DNA of 64,000 nucleotides from SKHV01 sp963678565 (GCA_963678565.1 OY782875.1:3534001-3598000), one strand, 5' to 3'; counted from the stretch's first letter, positions 49,905-59,259 are shown. Notes: generated from the sequence alone by a model not told the origin. Program-made: numbers and translations.

Positions 49905-52331
49905 TTAAATATTGGCAATACGAATAATATCAGCAAAAACGCCAGCAGCCGTAACGCCAGCACCTGCTCCGTAGCCTTTGATTTGCATCGGAAATTCGTT
50001 GTAGCGTTCGGTTGTGAAAAGAACAATATTGTTGCTGCCTTCTAAATCATAAAAAGGTGAATTTTGATCAACGGCAACTAATTGCACATTCGGTTGCTTC
50101 TGATCGAAAGTTGCAATAAATCGCCATTTTTTATTTTCACTTGCTAATTTTTTTCTTTCTTGTTCAAACTTTTCATTTAGGTTTTTAACACCAGTCCAGA
50201 AATCATCTATTGAACCTTCGAAAAGCTCATCGGGAATAAATTTATTTACTTTCACTTCTGGCTCTTCCAATTCGTAACCCGATTCACGCGCTAATATTAA
50301 GAGTTTTCGAATTACATCTTTTCCGCTTAAATCAATTCGTGGATCCGGCTCTGAAAAGCCCGATTCTTTTGCCATTTGAATGGCAGTACTAAATGGTATT
50401 TCGGAACATATTGTATTAAATATGTAATTAAGCGTTCCCGAAAGCACCGCTTGAATTTTCAAAATTTTATCGCCGCTATTTATTAAATCTTTAATGGTAG
50501 AAAGCACCGGCAATCCAGCACCAACATTGGTTTCAAAATTGAATTTGATTCCTTTTCGAACCGCCGTATCTTTTAATTGACGATAGGCTTTATAACTCGA
50601 AGAGGCTGCCACCTTGTTTGCTGCAACAATTGAAATGCTAGCATCTAAAATTTGCTGATAATAATCGCCAACTTGATCATTTGCGGTACAATCGATAAAA
50701 ACAGAATTGTACATATTCAACGCGATCATTTGAGTTGTAAAATCACTTAAATTCGATCTGTTTTCAGAATTACTTAATTCCTCTGAATAGGAACTAAACT
50801 CAATTCCATCACGATTAAATAACATTTTTCGGGAATTGGCAATACCAACCAATTTTATCTTTAATCGACTATTTTTTAACAATTTTCCGCATTGCTGTTC
50901 CAACTGTTGAATAAAATTACCCCCAACGGTTCCAATTCCCATCAGAAATAAATTTAACTCTTTGTAAGTTGAAAGGAAAAAACCTTCGTGAACGACATTT
51001 AAGGTTTTCTTTAAATCATCATGTTTCACCACCCACGAGATATTCAACTCTGAGGCTCCTTGTGCAATTGCGCGAACATTGATTCCATTTTTACCAATTA
51101 TATTGAAAAGCTTCCCTGCAATTCCGGCACTTTCTTTCATATTTTCGCCTACAATGGCCACCACTGAAAGATCATTTTCAATATGAACGCCATTGATAAT
51201 GCCTGCATTTATTTCACGCTCAAATTCTTCCTCCACAATAAATACTGCTTTCGCTGCATCACATGCAGGAACTGCAATAGATATTGAATTCTCGGAGGAA
51301 GCCTGAGATATTAAAATCACATTTACTTTTATATTGGCTAATGCCGAAAACAAACGCATTGAGATTCCGGTAACTCCAACCATTCCTCCACCTTGTAAGG
51401 TGAGTAATGAAACATTTGAGATTGAAGAAATTCCTTTAATTGGTCGCTCATTCCCGCTAATTATTTCATGTCCAATTAATGTTCCCTGCTCTTCGGGTCG
51501 TGCTGTATTTTTAATCCAAACCGGAATTTTCTTTCGGTAAACAGGCAAAATAGTTGGAGGGTAAATCACCTTTGCCCCAAAATGCGAAAGCTCCATTGCT
51601 TCGGAATAAGTTAAATAATCAATGGTATATGCTTTATTAATCACACGCGGATCGGCAGTCATAAAACCACTAACATCGGTCCATATTTCTAATGCATTTG
51701 CATCGAGAATGGCAGCATAAAGCGCAGCTGTATAATCACTACCACCACGACCTAAAGTGGTAACTTCGTTATTCGTATTTGATGAAATGAAACCAGGTGC
51801 AATGCCAACTCCAGTAAAATTCGATAACGCGTCGCTTACGTTTTCTGAAGTTAATTTCAAATCAACTATTGCATTGTTAAAATCGCTATTGGTTTTAATC
51901 AATTTCGAGCTATCAATCCATTTCACATCTAAATAGGCTGCGATAATGGTTGACGATAATACTTCTCCAAAACTCCCGATTTTATCTAAGGTTTTTGGAG
52001 TCAATTCTCCAATCAAAGAAACACCACGTAACAAGCTCTCCAGCTCATTCAAGCTTTTTTGGACTTTTTCTTTGGTTATTAATTGCTCTTTTTCGGGTAC
52101 CAACGTTTCAATGGTGGTCATATGGCGGGTGGTGATCTCCATCATTTCGGTCGTTGAAAAAGTATGCGTATTTGCTGCTGTGTTAGCCATAGTCAGAATC
52201 TTATCGGTAATTCCACCTAGTGCTGATACTACTACAATCAAATCGTCCTCCTGACGATCGATAATACTTTTTACGTTTCGGAGATTCTCTATGCTCCCAA
52301 CCGAAGTTCCGCCAAATTTTAAAACCTTCAT
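49905..52331 (-). CDS. thrA: Bifunctional aspartate kinase / homoserine dehydrogenase I
   Basis: An 808-residue cytosolic fusion catalysing the first and third steps toward threonine and methionine. The kinase domain (1-290) starts VLKFGGTSVGSIENL and includes TLGRGGSDYTAALYAA. Two ACT regulatory domains follow (about 300-455: TLQGGGMVGVTGI, VAIVGENMKESAGIAGKLF), the usual site of threonine feedback. The homoserine dehydrogenase domain (about 460-808) has GIGTVGGNFIQQL, VAANKVAAS and LSGTLNYIFN. It is the first gene of the unit; two inverted repeats overlap its promoter region. Confidence 0.96.
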   Translation of the reverse strand: MKVLKFGGTSVGSIENLRNVKSIIDRQEDDLIVVVSALGGITDKILTMANTAANTHTFSTTEMMEITTRHMTTIETLVPEKEQLITKEKVQKSLNELESLLRGVSLIGELTPKTLDKIGSFGEVLSSTIIAAYLDVKWIDSSKLIKTNSDFNNAIVDLKLTSENVSDALSNFTGVGIAPGFISSNTNNEVTTLGRGGSDYTAALYAAILDANALEIWTDVSGFMTADPRVINKAYTIDYLTYSEAMELSHFGAKVIYPPTILPVYRKKIPVWIKNTARPEEQGTLIGHEIISGNERPIKGISSISNVSLLTLQGGGMVGVTGISMRLFSALANIKVNVILISQASSENSISIAVPACDAAKAVFIVEEEFEREINAGIINGVHIENDLSVVAIVGENMKESAGIAGKLFNIIGKNGINVRAIAQGASELNISWVVKHDDLKKTLNVVHEGFFLSTYKELNLFLMGIGTVGGNFIQQLEQQCGKLLKNSRLKIKLVGIANSRKMLFNRDGIEFSSYSEELSNSENRSNLSDFTTQMIALNMYNSVFIDCTANDQVGDYYQQILDASISIVAANKVAASSSYKAYRQLKDTAVRKGIKFNFETNVGAGLPVLSTIKDLINSGDKILKIQAVLSGTLNYIFNTICSEIPFSTAIQMAKESGFSEPDPRIDLSGKDVIRKLLILARESGYELEEPEVKVNKFIPDELFEGSIDDFWTGVKNLNEKFEQERKKLASENKKWRFIATFDQKQPNVQLVAVDQNSPFYDLEGSNNIVLFTTERYNEFPMQIKGYGAGAGVTAAGVFADIIRIANI

Positions 52332-52366
52332 TGAAAAATATTTTGTTGTTATAAATTAATTGATTT

Positions 52367-52396
52367 CCCTATTTATAGGGTACTTACAAAAGTAAG
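52367..52396 (-). promoter_or_regulatory. thrA promoter region with two adjacent dyads
   Basis: The complement of 52387-52394 is TACTTTTG (TAnnTTTG). It lies inside the inverted repeat CTTAC-AAAA-GTAAG (52383-52396). Immediately downstream is a perfect dyad CCCTAT-TT-ATAGGG (52367-52380) at the expected transcription start. No spaced TTG is seen, consistent with an activator- or repressor-controlled promoter. Confidence 0.4.
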
Positions 52397-52399
52397 AAT

Positions 52400-52443
52400 A
52401 AAAAAAAATCTTTCCGGCAGAATCAAGTGATCACCGGAAAGAT
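52400..52443 (-). terminator. Terminator of bcp-recA
   Basis: Perfect ten-pair stem ATCTTTCCGG/CCGGAAAGAT (52434-52443 with 52408-52417 on the complement), 16-nt loop, then T8. Confidence 0.88.
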
Positions 52444-52471
52444 AGCAAGTTGACAATATTTTAAAAACCCA

Positions 52472-53494
52472 CTATGCTTCCACAGCGGTATTCGTTATTG
52501 CTTCTAATATTTTTGTTTCTAACTCCTGAGCAAGCTCTGGATTGTCTTTAATCAAGTTTTTAACAGTTTCGCGCCCTTGTCCAAGTTTGGTTTCACCATA
52601 ACTAAACCAAGAACCACTTTTCTTGATGATATCATAATCAACACCAAGATCGATAATTTCACCATTCTTAGAAATTCCTTCGCCAAACATAATATCGAAT
52701 TCGGCTTTACGGAAAGGTGGAGCAACTTTGTTTTTAACCACTTTCACCCTTGTGTGATTACCAATTGCATCTTCACCGTCTTTAATTTGACCCGTACGAC
52801 GAATATCTAAACGAACCGATGCATAAAATTTTAATGCATTACCACCAGTTGTTGTTTCAGGGTTTCCAAACATTACCCCAATTTTTTCACGGAGCTGATT
52901 AATGAAAATACAACAAGTTTTAGTTCGGTTGATATTGGCTGTAAGTTTTCTTAGTGCCTGCGACATTAAACGCGCTTGCAAGCCCATTCTAGAATCTCCC
53001 ATATCGCCTTCAATTTCGGCTTTTGGAGTTAAGGCAGCTACCGAGTCGATCACAATAATATCAATTGCACCTGAACGAATTAAATTATCGGCAATTTCTA
53101 AAGCTTGTTCACCGTTATCGGGTTGCGAAATCAACAATTCGTCAGTATCAACCCCTAACTTTTTAGCATAATACGGATCGAAAGCATGCTCAGCATCAAT
53201 CATGGCAGCAATACCACCACTTTTTTGTGCTTCGGCTATGGCATGAATTGCCAGGGTAGTTTTACCTGATGACTCTGGACCATAAATTTCGATAATACGT
53301 CCTTTAGGAAATCCGCCCACTCCAAGTGCAGCGTCAAGGCCTAACGATCCGGTAGATATTGCTGGAATATCTTCAACTACTTTATCGCCCATGCGCATAA
53401 TCGATCCTTTACCATAAGATTTATCGATTTTGTCCATGGTAAGCTGAAGTGCTTTTAACTTCTCTTTGTTGATTTTAGCTTTGTCGTCGGTCAT
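52472..53494 (-). CDS. recA: Recombinase RecA
   Basis: A 340-residue strand-exchange ATPase and SOS coprotease. Walker A GPESSGKTT (72-80), IIVIDSVAALTPKAEIEGDMGDS (Walker B and L1), INQLREKIGVMFGNPETTTGGNALKFYAS (L2) and a short acidic C-terminal tail are all present. Full length, with no intein. It starts 3 bp after the bcp stop, so the two genes are one transcript. No LexA-type box was recognised upstream of bcp. Confidence 0.98.
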   Translation of the reverse strand: MTDDKAKINKEKLKALQLTMDKIDKSYGKGSIMRMGDKVVEDIPAISTGSLGLDAALGVGGFPKGRIIEIYGPESSGKTTLAIHAIAEAQKSGGIAAMIDAEHAFDPYYAKKLGVDTDELLISQPDNGEQALEIADNLIRSGAIDIIVIDSVAALTPKAEIEGDMGDSRMGLQARLMSQALRKLTANINRTKTCCIFINQLREKIGVMFGNPETTTGGNALKFYASVRLDIRRTGQIKDGEDAIGNHTRVKVVKNKVAPPFRKAEFDIMFGEGISKNGEIIDLGVDYDIIKKSGSWFSYGETKLGQGRETVKNLIKDNPELAQELETKILEAITNTAVEA

Positions 53495-53497
53495 AAT

Positions 53498-53959
53498 TTA
53501 TTTTATTGTACTCAATATTTGATTTGTATGATCTTTTGTTTTCACTTTTGCAAAAACATTCTCAATTGTTCCATTCTCGTCGATAACATAGGTAGTTCTA
53601 ATCACTCCCATGTATGTTTTACCGTACATTTTTTTCTCACCCCATACTCCGTATGCAGTTAAAATTTCCTTTTCAGAATCAGAAATTAAATTGAATTTAA
53701 AGTCAAATTTATCTGCAAATTTTTTGTGCGAAGCAACACCGTCGGGGCTTACACCAATTACTTCATACCCTTTTTCGAGCCACATATCGTAATTATCTGA
53801 TAAATTACACGATTCTGCAGTACATCCTGGAGTATTGTCTTTTGGGTAAAAGTACAAAATTACTTTTTTACCTTTAAACATCGACAAAGAAATTTCTTCA
53901 CCATTTTGATTTAATCCTCTGAACTCTGGAGCACTTGCTCCAATTTCTAAAATTGCCAT
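53498..53959 (-). CDS. bcp: Peroxiredoxin, bacterioferritin comigratory protein type
   Basis: A 153-residue cytosolic thiol peroxidase reducing hydrogen and organic peroxides. TPGCTAESC gives peroxidatic C46 and resolving C51, the atypical two-Cys arrangement of BCP/PrxQ. VILYFYPKDNTPG and later GVIRTTYVIDENG complete the thioredoxin fold. It is directly upstream of recA with a 3-bp gap, coupling peroxide defence and DNA repair at the level of transcription. Divergent from the SPOR-protein operon. Confidence 0.95.
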   Translation of the reverse strand: MAILEIGASAPEFRGLNQNGEEISLSMFKGKKVILYFYPKDNTPGCTAESCNLSDNYDMWLEKGYEVIGVSPDGVASHKKFADKFDFKFNLISDSEKEILTAYGVWGEKKMYGKTYMGVIRTTYVIDENGTIENVFAKVKTKDHTNQILSTIK

Positions 53960-54100
53960 ATTTTATAACGATTTAATATTTATCTTTTTGTTAGCATTTA
54001 GTGCGAAAAATAATAATCATTTTTTGTTACCTTAGCCATTAACGAGCTGATTCATTATTGGAATGTTTTTTGATTTCATTTCGTTAAACTTGTACTAAAT

Positions 54101-55780
54101 ATGCTTAAATATATATCAAATAACACGACTTTACTGCTAATTGTTTTTATTCTTCAGATGAATAGCGTTTTCGCTGGAGGATCAGAAGAAGAAGCTATAA
54201 AGCATTTTGAAAATGGAGAATTTGAAATGGCTTTTCCAATATTTGAAGAGTTGCATATTCTTTATCCTTCGGACCTAATGTTTACCTATTATTATGGGGT
54301 TTGCTTAACAGAGACAGGCAATTATTCGTTGAAAACACGCAAGTTGTTGTTACGTTCGTCAATGAGCAAAGTTCCGGCTGATGTATATTTCTATATTGGA
54401 GTAAATTATCATGCCCAAAATAATTTTGAAGCTGCCATTGCGTATTACGAACGCTTTGCGAACATGATCAAAAAGAAGGAGCTGAAAGGTTACGATGTTG
54501 GCGCTTTGAAAGTAGCATGTGAAAATGAAAAAAATCCGTTTTTAGAAAAAGATGCGCCTTTACCAATGAACGAAGTGGTTGACGAAGAAATTGTTCCGGG
54601 CTCAATTGGTTTGTGGTTAAAAAAAATTGCATGGAATAAGAAGAATAAAAAACAGATACAAAACAACAAGAGTACTGATGAAAATGAACCAAAACTGTTC
54701 ATTTCAAAGGAACTCAGAGAAACTCTTGCATCGAAAGATGTTGAAGATTCTATTAAAAATGTAATTGATGAATCAGTTAATCCAAATGAGCAAAGCAATG
54801 AAAACACCACCGAGATCAGCTTTTTAAAGAATTTGGATAATATTATTGAAACTGAAACAGAGGATGATTTTGAAATTCCTGAAGAACTAAGAGAGGCAAA
54901 TATTGATTTCAAATTAACTTCTGAAATTTTTTATTCACTGATCAATCAGTTTAAAAATACCAAAGCACTATACTACTTTGTGGAAGGTTGGACTTCGGAA
55001 AAAGAATTAAACTCAATTTTAGAAAAAACCGATTTATTACGAAGCGAGTACATCGAAGCATTGACCGACGAAGAGCGTCAATCGATTGCAGACCAAGTTT
55101 TAAACTTTGAACAAAAATCTCACGAATTGAAAGACTATTCTGATTATGCCTACTTAAAAGCACGTGAAATAGAATTAGAATATTGGAAAAATTCATCAGA
55201 AGACGAGATGGAAGCATTGAACGAGGAAAACCAATCGGTAAGCGATGGATCATTCTCCTCGGAAGTGATTTATGAGAAACAAGAAGATTCAATTCAAGAA
55301 GAGGAAGCTGTTGATACAACAATTTTTCAACAAGCGGCACCAATAATTGAAGAGGATACCGAAACAAAAGATAATTCTAGCAAATTAGAAGAACCTAAAG
55401 AGGTAGAAACGCCTCAATTAGAAGCTGAAGAGGTAGAAAATATTCAAGCAAAAGAGGTTTCAATTACAGAGCAAGAACCCAAAAAAGAAAGCATTAAACA
55501 AGCGATTCAGTTTAAAGTCCAAATTGGTGAGTTTAGCGATGAATATCCTGCATATCGTAAAAAAATATTCGATCAACTGAATCCATTCGGTAAAATCGAC
55601 TCCTATGTGCACCAAAATGGAATGAAGTTATATACCATCGGAGCCTTTGACAATTCGAAAGATGCTGTAGAACTACAAAAAAAAGTTCGACAAAATGGGG
55701 TTAAAGATGCTTTTGTAGTTGTATTTTATAATGGAAAAAGAATAACTTTGAAAGAAGCCAATAATATCACAGGTCAATGA
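54101..55780 (+). CDS. Exported TPR and SPOR-domain protein
   Basis: A 559-residue envelope protein. The signal peptide ends near residue 25 (MNSVFA). Three TPR-like units (about 28-150) include EEEAIKHFENGEFEMAFPIFEEL and NNFEAAIAYYERFANMI. A long acidic, poorly conserved middle (160-460) is Glu/Asp/Asn-rich. The C-terminal SPOR domain (about 475-550) has IQFKVQIGEFSDEYPAYRKK and LYTIGAFDNSKDAVELQKKVRQ, which should bind denuded peptidoglycan and target the division site. Its stop overlaps the clpS start as ATGA, so the two are translationally coupled. Confidence 0.8.
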   Translation: MLKYISNNTTLLLIVFILQMNSVFAGGSEEEAIKHFENGEFEMAFPIFEELHILYPSDLMFTYYYGVCLTETGNYSLKTRKLLLRSSMSKVPADVYFYIGVNYHAQNNFEAAIAYYERFANMIKKKELKGYDVGALKVACENEKNPFLEKDAPLPMNEVVDEEIVPGSIGLWLKKIAWNKKNKKQIQNNKSTDENEPKLFISKELRETLASKDVEDSIKNVIDESVNPNEQSNENTTEISFLKNLDNIIETETEDDFEIPEELREANIDFKLTSEIFYSLINQFKNTKALYYFVEGWTSEKELNSILEKTDLLRSEYIEALTDEERQSIADQVLNFEQKSHELKDYSDYAYLKAREIELEYWKNSSEDEMEALNEENQSVSDGSFSSEVIYEKQEDSIQEEEAVDTTIFQQAAPIIEEDTETKDNSSKLEEPKEVETPQLEAEEVENIQAKEVSITEQEPKKESIKQAIQFKVQIGEFSDEYPAYRKKIFDQLNPFGKIDSYVHQNGMKLYTIGAFDNSKDAVELQKKVRQNGVKDAFVVVFYNGKRITLKEANNITGQ

Positions 55781-56055
55781 CGAAGGAAATTGAGGAAATA
55801 AAGCAGAAGAAGAAAATAATAAAAGGGAATAATTCGAATCATTCTTTGGTATTAATTAACGACGATGTTCATTCATTTGATTACGTGATAGAAGTTTTAA
55901 TGGCTGTTTGCAATCATACTTTCGAGCAAGCATCGCAATGTGCAATGATTACTCATTACAAAGGGAAATGCGACATAAAAAATGGTCCAATCGGAAAATT
56001 ACGATCAATGAAAAGTGAATTAACAGAGTGCGAATTAAAAGCAGTGATTAATTAA
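55777..56055 (+). CDS. clpS: ClpS adaptor of the Clp protease
   Basis: A 92-residue adaptor that hands N-degron substrates to ClpA/ClpC. The core reads SLVLINDDVHSFDYVIEVLMAVCNHTFEQASQCAMITHYKGKC. The ND-D pair and the HYKG histidine are the residues that recognise the N-terminal amino group and side chain. A lysine-rich N-terminal extension of about 20 residues precedes it, as is usual. It overlaps the preceding SPOR gene by 4 bp and precedes nfeD by 10 bp. Confidence 0.92.
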   Translation: MTKEIEEIKQKKKIIKGNNSNHSLVLINDDVHSFDYVIEVLMAVCNHTFEQASQCAMITHYKGKCDIKNGPIGKLRSMKSELTECELKAVIN

Positions 56056-56065
56056 ATTCAAATAA

Positions 56066-56542
56066 ATGGATATCCTGATAATCGTTATTTTAATTCTGCT
56101 GGGAGTAATACTTCTGGTTGTTGAGTTTATGCTTGTACCCGGATTAACCGTTGCAGGAATTGGCTCTTTAGTTTCATTTGGATTCAGCATCTTTTACGCA
56201 TTTAAGCACTTTAGTCCATTGGTTGGTATTATTGTACTTTTAATTGTATTGGTTTGCATACCAATTTTACTCTACTACTTTTTTAAAGGAAGTGCCATGA
56301 AACCCATGATGCTTGAGTCAGAAATTAATTCTAAAGTCCAATTATTCGATGATTTAGATTTAAAAAAAGGAGATCAAGGAGAATCCATTGGACGATTAGC
56401 ACCAAGTGGAAAAGTAAAAATAAACGGAAAAATATACGAAGCCCGCACTTTAGGACTTTTTGTTGATCCACACACTCCTATTGAAATAATAAAAACAGAA
56501 GGCAATATCGCTATCGTTAAACCTATAAACAAAGAAAAATGA
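56066..56542 (+). CDS. nfeD: NfeD-family membrane protein
   Basis: A 158-residue membrane protein. Two or three hydrophobic helices (about 3-25, 30-50, 52-75) are followed by a cytosolic OB-fold NfeD C-terminal domain (about 100-158): GESIGRLAPSGKVKINGKIYEARTLG and then a beta-strand end. It is the short NfeD form without the N-terminal serine protease. NfeD proteins pair with flotillin/stomatin-type proteins in membrane microdomains. The gene overlaps floA by 4 bp (ATGA), as expected for that pairing. Confidence 0.9.
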   Translation: MDILIIVILILLGVILLVVEFMLVPGLTVAGIGSLVSFGFSIFYAFKHFSPLVGIIVLLIVLVCIPILLYYFFKGSAMKPMMLESEINSKVQLFDDLDLKKGDQGESIGRLAPSGKVKINGKIYEARTLGLFVDPHTPIEIIKTEGNIAIVKPINKEK

Positions 56543-57519
56543 TTGAATTACCAGTTATCTTAATTATCGTTGGAGTAATTATATTAATCTTTATAATTCT
56601 CTATTTTATTCCAATCGGTATTTGGTTCTCAGCATTAGTATCGGGCGTTAAAATTTCGCTGTTACAGTTATTCTTAATGCGATTCAGAAAAGTACCACCG
56701 GGAGTTATTGTTCGTGCAATGATTGAAGCACACAAAGCCGGACTACGAAATATAAAACGCGACGAATTGGAAGCTCACTACCTTGCAGGTGGTAATGTTG
56801 ACAATGTGGTACACGCATTGGTTTCTGCCGAAAAGGCAAACATCGATTTAACCTTTAAAATGGGTACTGCCATCGATCTTGCCGGACGCGATGTATTTGA
56901 AGCAGTTCAAATGTCGGTAAACCCTAAAGTTATTAATACGCCACCGGTTACAGCTGTTGCCAAAGATGGTATTCAGTTAATTTGTAAAGCCAGAGTTACA
57001 GTTCGTGCTAGTATCAAACAATTGGTTGGTGGTGCAGGAGAAGAAACTGTTTTAGCAAGGGTTGGTGAAGGAATTGTTTCGTCAATTGGTTCTTCTAACT
57101 CTCACAAAGCAGTGCTTGAAAACCCCGATTCAATTTCACGAGTAGTGTTGGAAAAAGGATTGGATGCAGGTACAGCCTTCGAAATTCTTTCAATTGATAT
57201 TGCAGATATCGATATAGGTAAAAACATTGGTGCTTACTTGCAAATCGATCAGGCCGATGCTGATAAAAACATTGCGCAAGCAAAAGCAGAAGAACGCAGA
57301 GCAATGGCCGTTGCAACCGAGCAAGAAATGAAAGCAAAAGCGCAGGAAGCACGTGCGAAAGTAATTGAAGCTGAAGCACAAATTCCGATGGCAATTGCGC
57401 AAGCATTTAATTCAGGAAACTTAGGAATTATGGATTACATGAAGTATCGAAATATTGAAGCAGATACTGACATGCGAGACTCAATTGCTAATGATGATGA
57501 CAGTTCAAATAAAGAATAA
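56539..57519 (+). CDS. floA: Flotillin-like protein FloA
   Basis: A 326-residue membrane-associated scaffold of the FloA/YqfA (UPF0365) family. One N-terminal hairpin helix (about 5-27) leads to a PHB/SPFH-like domain: GVKISLLQLFLMRFRKVPPGVIVRAMIEAHKAG, and AISLAGRD-like AIDLAGRDVFEAVQMSVNPKVINTPPVTAVAKDGI. A helical Ala/Glu-rich region (about 235-300) contains the repeated AKAEERRAMA pattern, which drives oligomerisation. The length is close to B. subtilis FloA (331). It is the last gene of the operon, ended by a strong hairpin. Confidence 0.95.
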   Translation: MIELPVILIIVGVIILIFIILYFIPIGIWFSALVSGVKISLLQLFLMRFRKVPPGVIVRAMIEAHKAGLRNIKRDELEAHYLAGGNVDNVVHALVSAEKANIDLTFKMGTAIDLAGRDVFEAVQMSVNPKVINTPPVTAVAKDGIQLICKARVTVRASIKQLVGGAGEETVLARVGEGIVSSIGSSNSHKAVLENPDSISRVVLEKGLDAGTAFEILSIDIADIDIGKNIGAYLQIDQADADKNIAQAKAEERRAMAVATEQEMKAKAQEARAKVIEAEAQIPMAIAQAFNSGNLGIMDYMKYRNIEADTDMRDSIANDDDSSNKE

Positions 57520-57536
57520 TCAAATTATTTCGTTAT

Positions 57537-57570
57537 AAAAAAGAGAAGTTTCAGTTGAAACTTCTCTTTT
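57537..57570. terminator. Bidirectional terminator between floA and the AhpD-like gene
   Basis: Near-perfect long stem AGAGAAGTTTCA/TGAAACTTCTCT (about 57542-57553 with 57556-57567) with a GT tip, A and T tracts outside. Confidence 0.88.
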
Positions 57571-57573
57571 ATT

Positions 57574-57918
57574 TTATTGATTGTTTAATACTTCCCAAAA
57601 CTCTACCGCTCGTCGAGTATGTGGAATTACAATGGTTCCACCAACCACATTGGCTACCGAAAATATTTCGAAAACTTGTGCAGTAGTTACCCCTTGCTCG
57701 TAACACTTTTCTAAATGATACTTAATGCAATCGTCGCAACGCAAAACCATAGACGTTGCTAATCCTAGCATTTCTTTTACCTGCGACGACAAAGCACCGT
57801 CTTGATAAGTCAAAGTATCCAAACTATAAATTCGCTTCATCACCTTGTTATCCGACGCTAAAATTTTCTCATTCATTTTCGCCCGATAAGCATCAAACTC
57901 TTCTAACATCTTGCTCAT
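57574..57918 (-). CDS. Carboxymuconolactone decarboxylase / AhpD-like protein
   Basis: A 114-residue all-helical protein with the CMD core LSSQVKEMLGLATSMVLRCDDCIKYHLEKCYEQGVTTAQVFEI. The C-x-x-C pair (CDDC) plus the following His is the AhpD-type redox active site, suggesting a peroxidase or disulfide reductase rather than a lactone decarboxylase. It starts 16 bp after the miaB stop, so it is probably cotranscribed. No AhpC is adjacent. Confidence 0.88.
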   Translation of the reverse strand: MSKMLEEFDAYRAKMNEKILASDNKVMKRIYSLDTLTYQDGALSSQVKEMLGLATSMVLRCDDCIKYHLEKCYEQGVTTAQVFEIFSVANVVGGTIVIPHTRRAVEFWEVLNNQ

Positions 57919-57933
57919 TTTCTACTTTTTAAA

Positions 57934-59259
57934 TTATTCAACAGCTTCACCAATTAATGTTGATTGGGAACATTTTAAAACTTTCACTTTTACAAAATCG
58001 CCTTTTTTATATTCTTTTCTAGGAAAAACCAATACTTTATTTTGTTGATTTCGACCATACAAATCGTCTTCAGACTTTTTAGAAGTACCCTCGACCAATA
58101 CGTCAAAAACTTTTCCAATATCTCGCTGATTCGATTCTAGTGACAAGCGGTTTTGCAATTCAATCATTCTGCTCAATCGTTCCGATTTTACTTCTTCAGG
58201 TACATCATCTTTTAAATGCTTTGCCGCATAAGTACCTGGGCGTTCTGAGTATTTAAACATAAATGCAGAATCGAGTTTGGTCCATTGCATTAAGGAGAGG
58301 GTTTCCTGAAAATCCTCTTCACTTTCTGATGAAAATCCACAAAATATATCAGAGGTAACTGCACAATCAGGTAGAATTTCTCTAATTTTTTCAATTCGAG
58401 ATTGATACCATTCCCGATCATATTTTCGATTCATTAACTTCAGTATTTTTGAACTCCCTGATTGAAACGGCAAATGAATATGATTACAAATATTTTCATT
58501 TGCTTTCATTACTTTCAACAATTTCTCCGACAAATCTTTTGGATGCGAAGTGGTATATCTGATTCGCATATCGGGCTGACTTTCGGCAATCATTTGTAGC
58601 AAATCGGGAAAGCGTACTGGTTTGCGTTCTCCTTCGGTCAACCACTTAAATGAGTTCACATTTTGACCTAACAGCGTCACTTCTTTATAGCCACTTTTAT
58701 ACAAGTCTGCAACTTCGTTTAAAACATCTTGCGGATCGCGACTTCGTTCACGGCCACGCGTATAAGGCACAATACAATACGTACAAAAATTGTTGCATCC
58801 ACGCGTAATTGATACAAAACCAGAAATAGATTCGTGTGCCAAGCGCTTTGGAACCAACTGATCGTAGGTTTCGTGGGTGGTTAGTTCTACATTAATTGCT
58901 TTTTCCCCCTCGTTGGCTTTATCAATCAAAAAAGGAAGATCGCGATAGGCATCGGGACCAGCAACTAAATCAACCGCCTTTTCGTCAAGCAACTGATCAG
59001 CCAAACGCTCGGCCATGCAGCCAATCATTCCAACAATTAAATTTTTATTTTTCTTCTTATAGGAATTGAATAAACCCAAACGCCCCCAAATACGCTTTTC
59101 TGCATTATCGCGTACTGAGCAAGTATTTATAAAAATTGCATCCGCTTCGGTTTGATCTTCAGTTATTTCATAACCTTTTTCGCCCATTACAGCTGCAACA
59201 ACTTCACTATCGGCAACATTCATTTGGCAACCATAGGTTTCGATATAAAGCTTCTTCAT
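57934..59259 (-). CDS. miaB: tRNA-2-methylthio-N6-dimethylallyladenosine synthase MiaB
   Basis: A 441-residue radical-SAM methylthiotransferase acting on adenosine 37 of tRNAs. ATG 59259 (MKKLYIETYGCQMN) is preferred over the upstream in-frame start at 59295. The N-terminal UPF0004 domain binds an auxiliary cluster through C11, C47 and C81. The radical-SAM cluster is C155-x3-C159-x2-C162 (GCNNFCTYCIVPYTRGRE). The C-terminal TRAM domain (about 375-441) binds RNA. It is 138 bp downstream of the LOG gene on the same strand. Confidence 0.96.
   Translation of the reverse strand: MKKLYIETYGCQMNVADSEVVAAVMGEKGYEITEDQTEADAIFINTCSVRDNAEKRIWGRLGLFNSYKKKNKNLIVGMIGCMAERLADQLLDEKAVDLVAGPDAYRDLPFLIDKANEGEKAINVELTTHETYDQLVPKRLAHESISGFVSITRGCNNFCTYCIVPYTRGRERSRDPQDVLNEVADLYKSGYKEVTLLGQNVNSFKWLTEGERKPVRFPDLLQMIAESQPDMRIRYTTSHPKDLSEKLLKVMKANENICNHIHLPFQSGSSKILKLMNRKYDREWYQSRIEKIREILPDCAVTSDIFCGFSSESEEDFQETLSLMQWTKLDSAFMFKYSERPGTYAAKHLKDDVPEEVKSERLSRMIELQNRLSLESNQRDIGKVFDVLVEGTSKKSEDDLYGRNQQNKVLVFPRKEYKKGDFVKVKVLKCSQSTLIGEAVE

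Noticed and set aside
54490..54912. Long minus-strand open frame opposite the SPOR protein gene
   Set aside because: Ser/Phe-rich mirror of the Glu/Lys-rich coding strand; no start context or domain.
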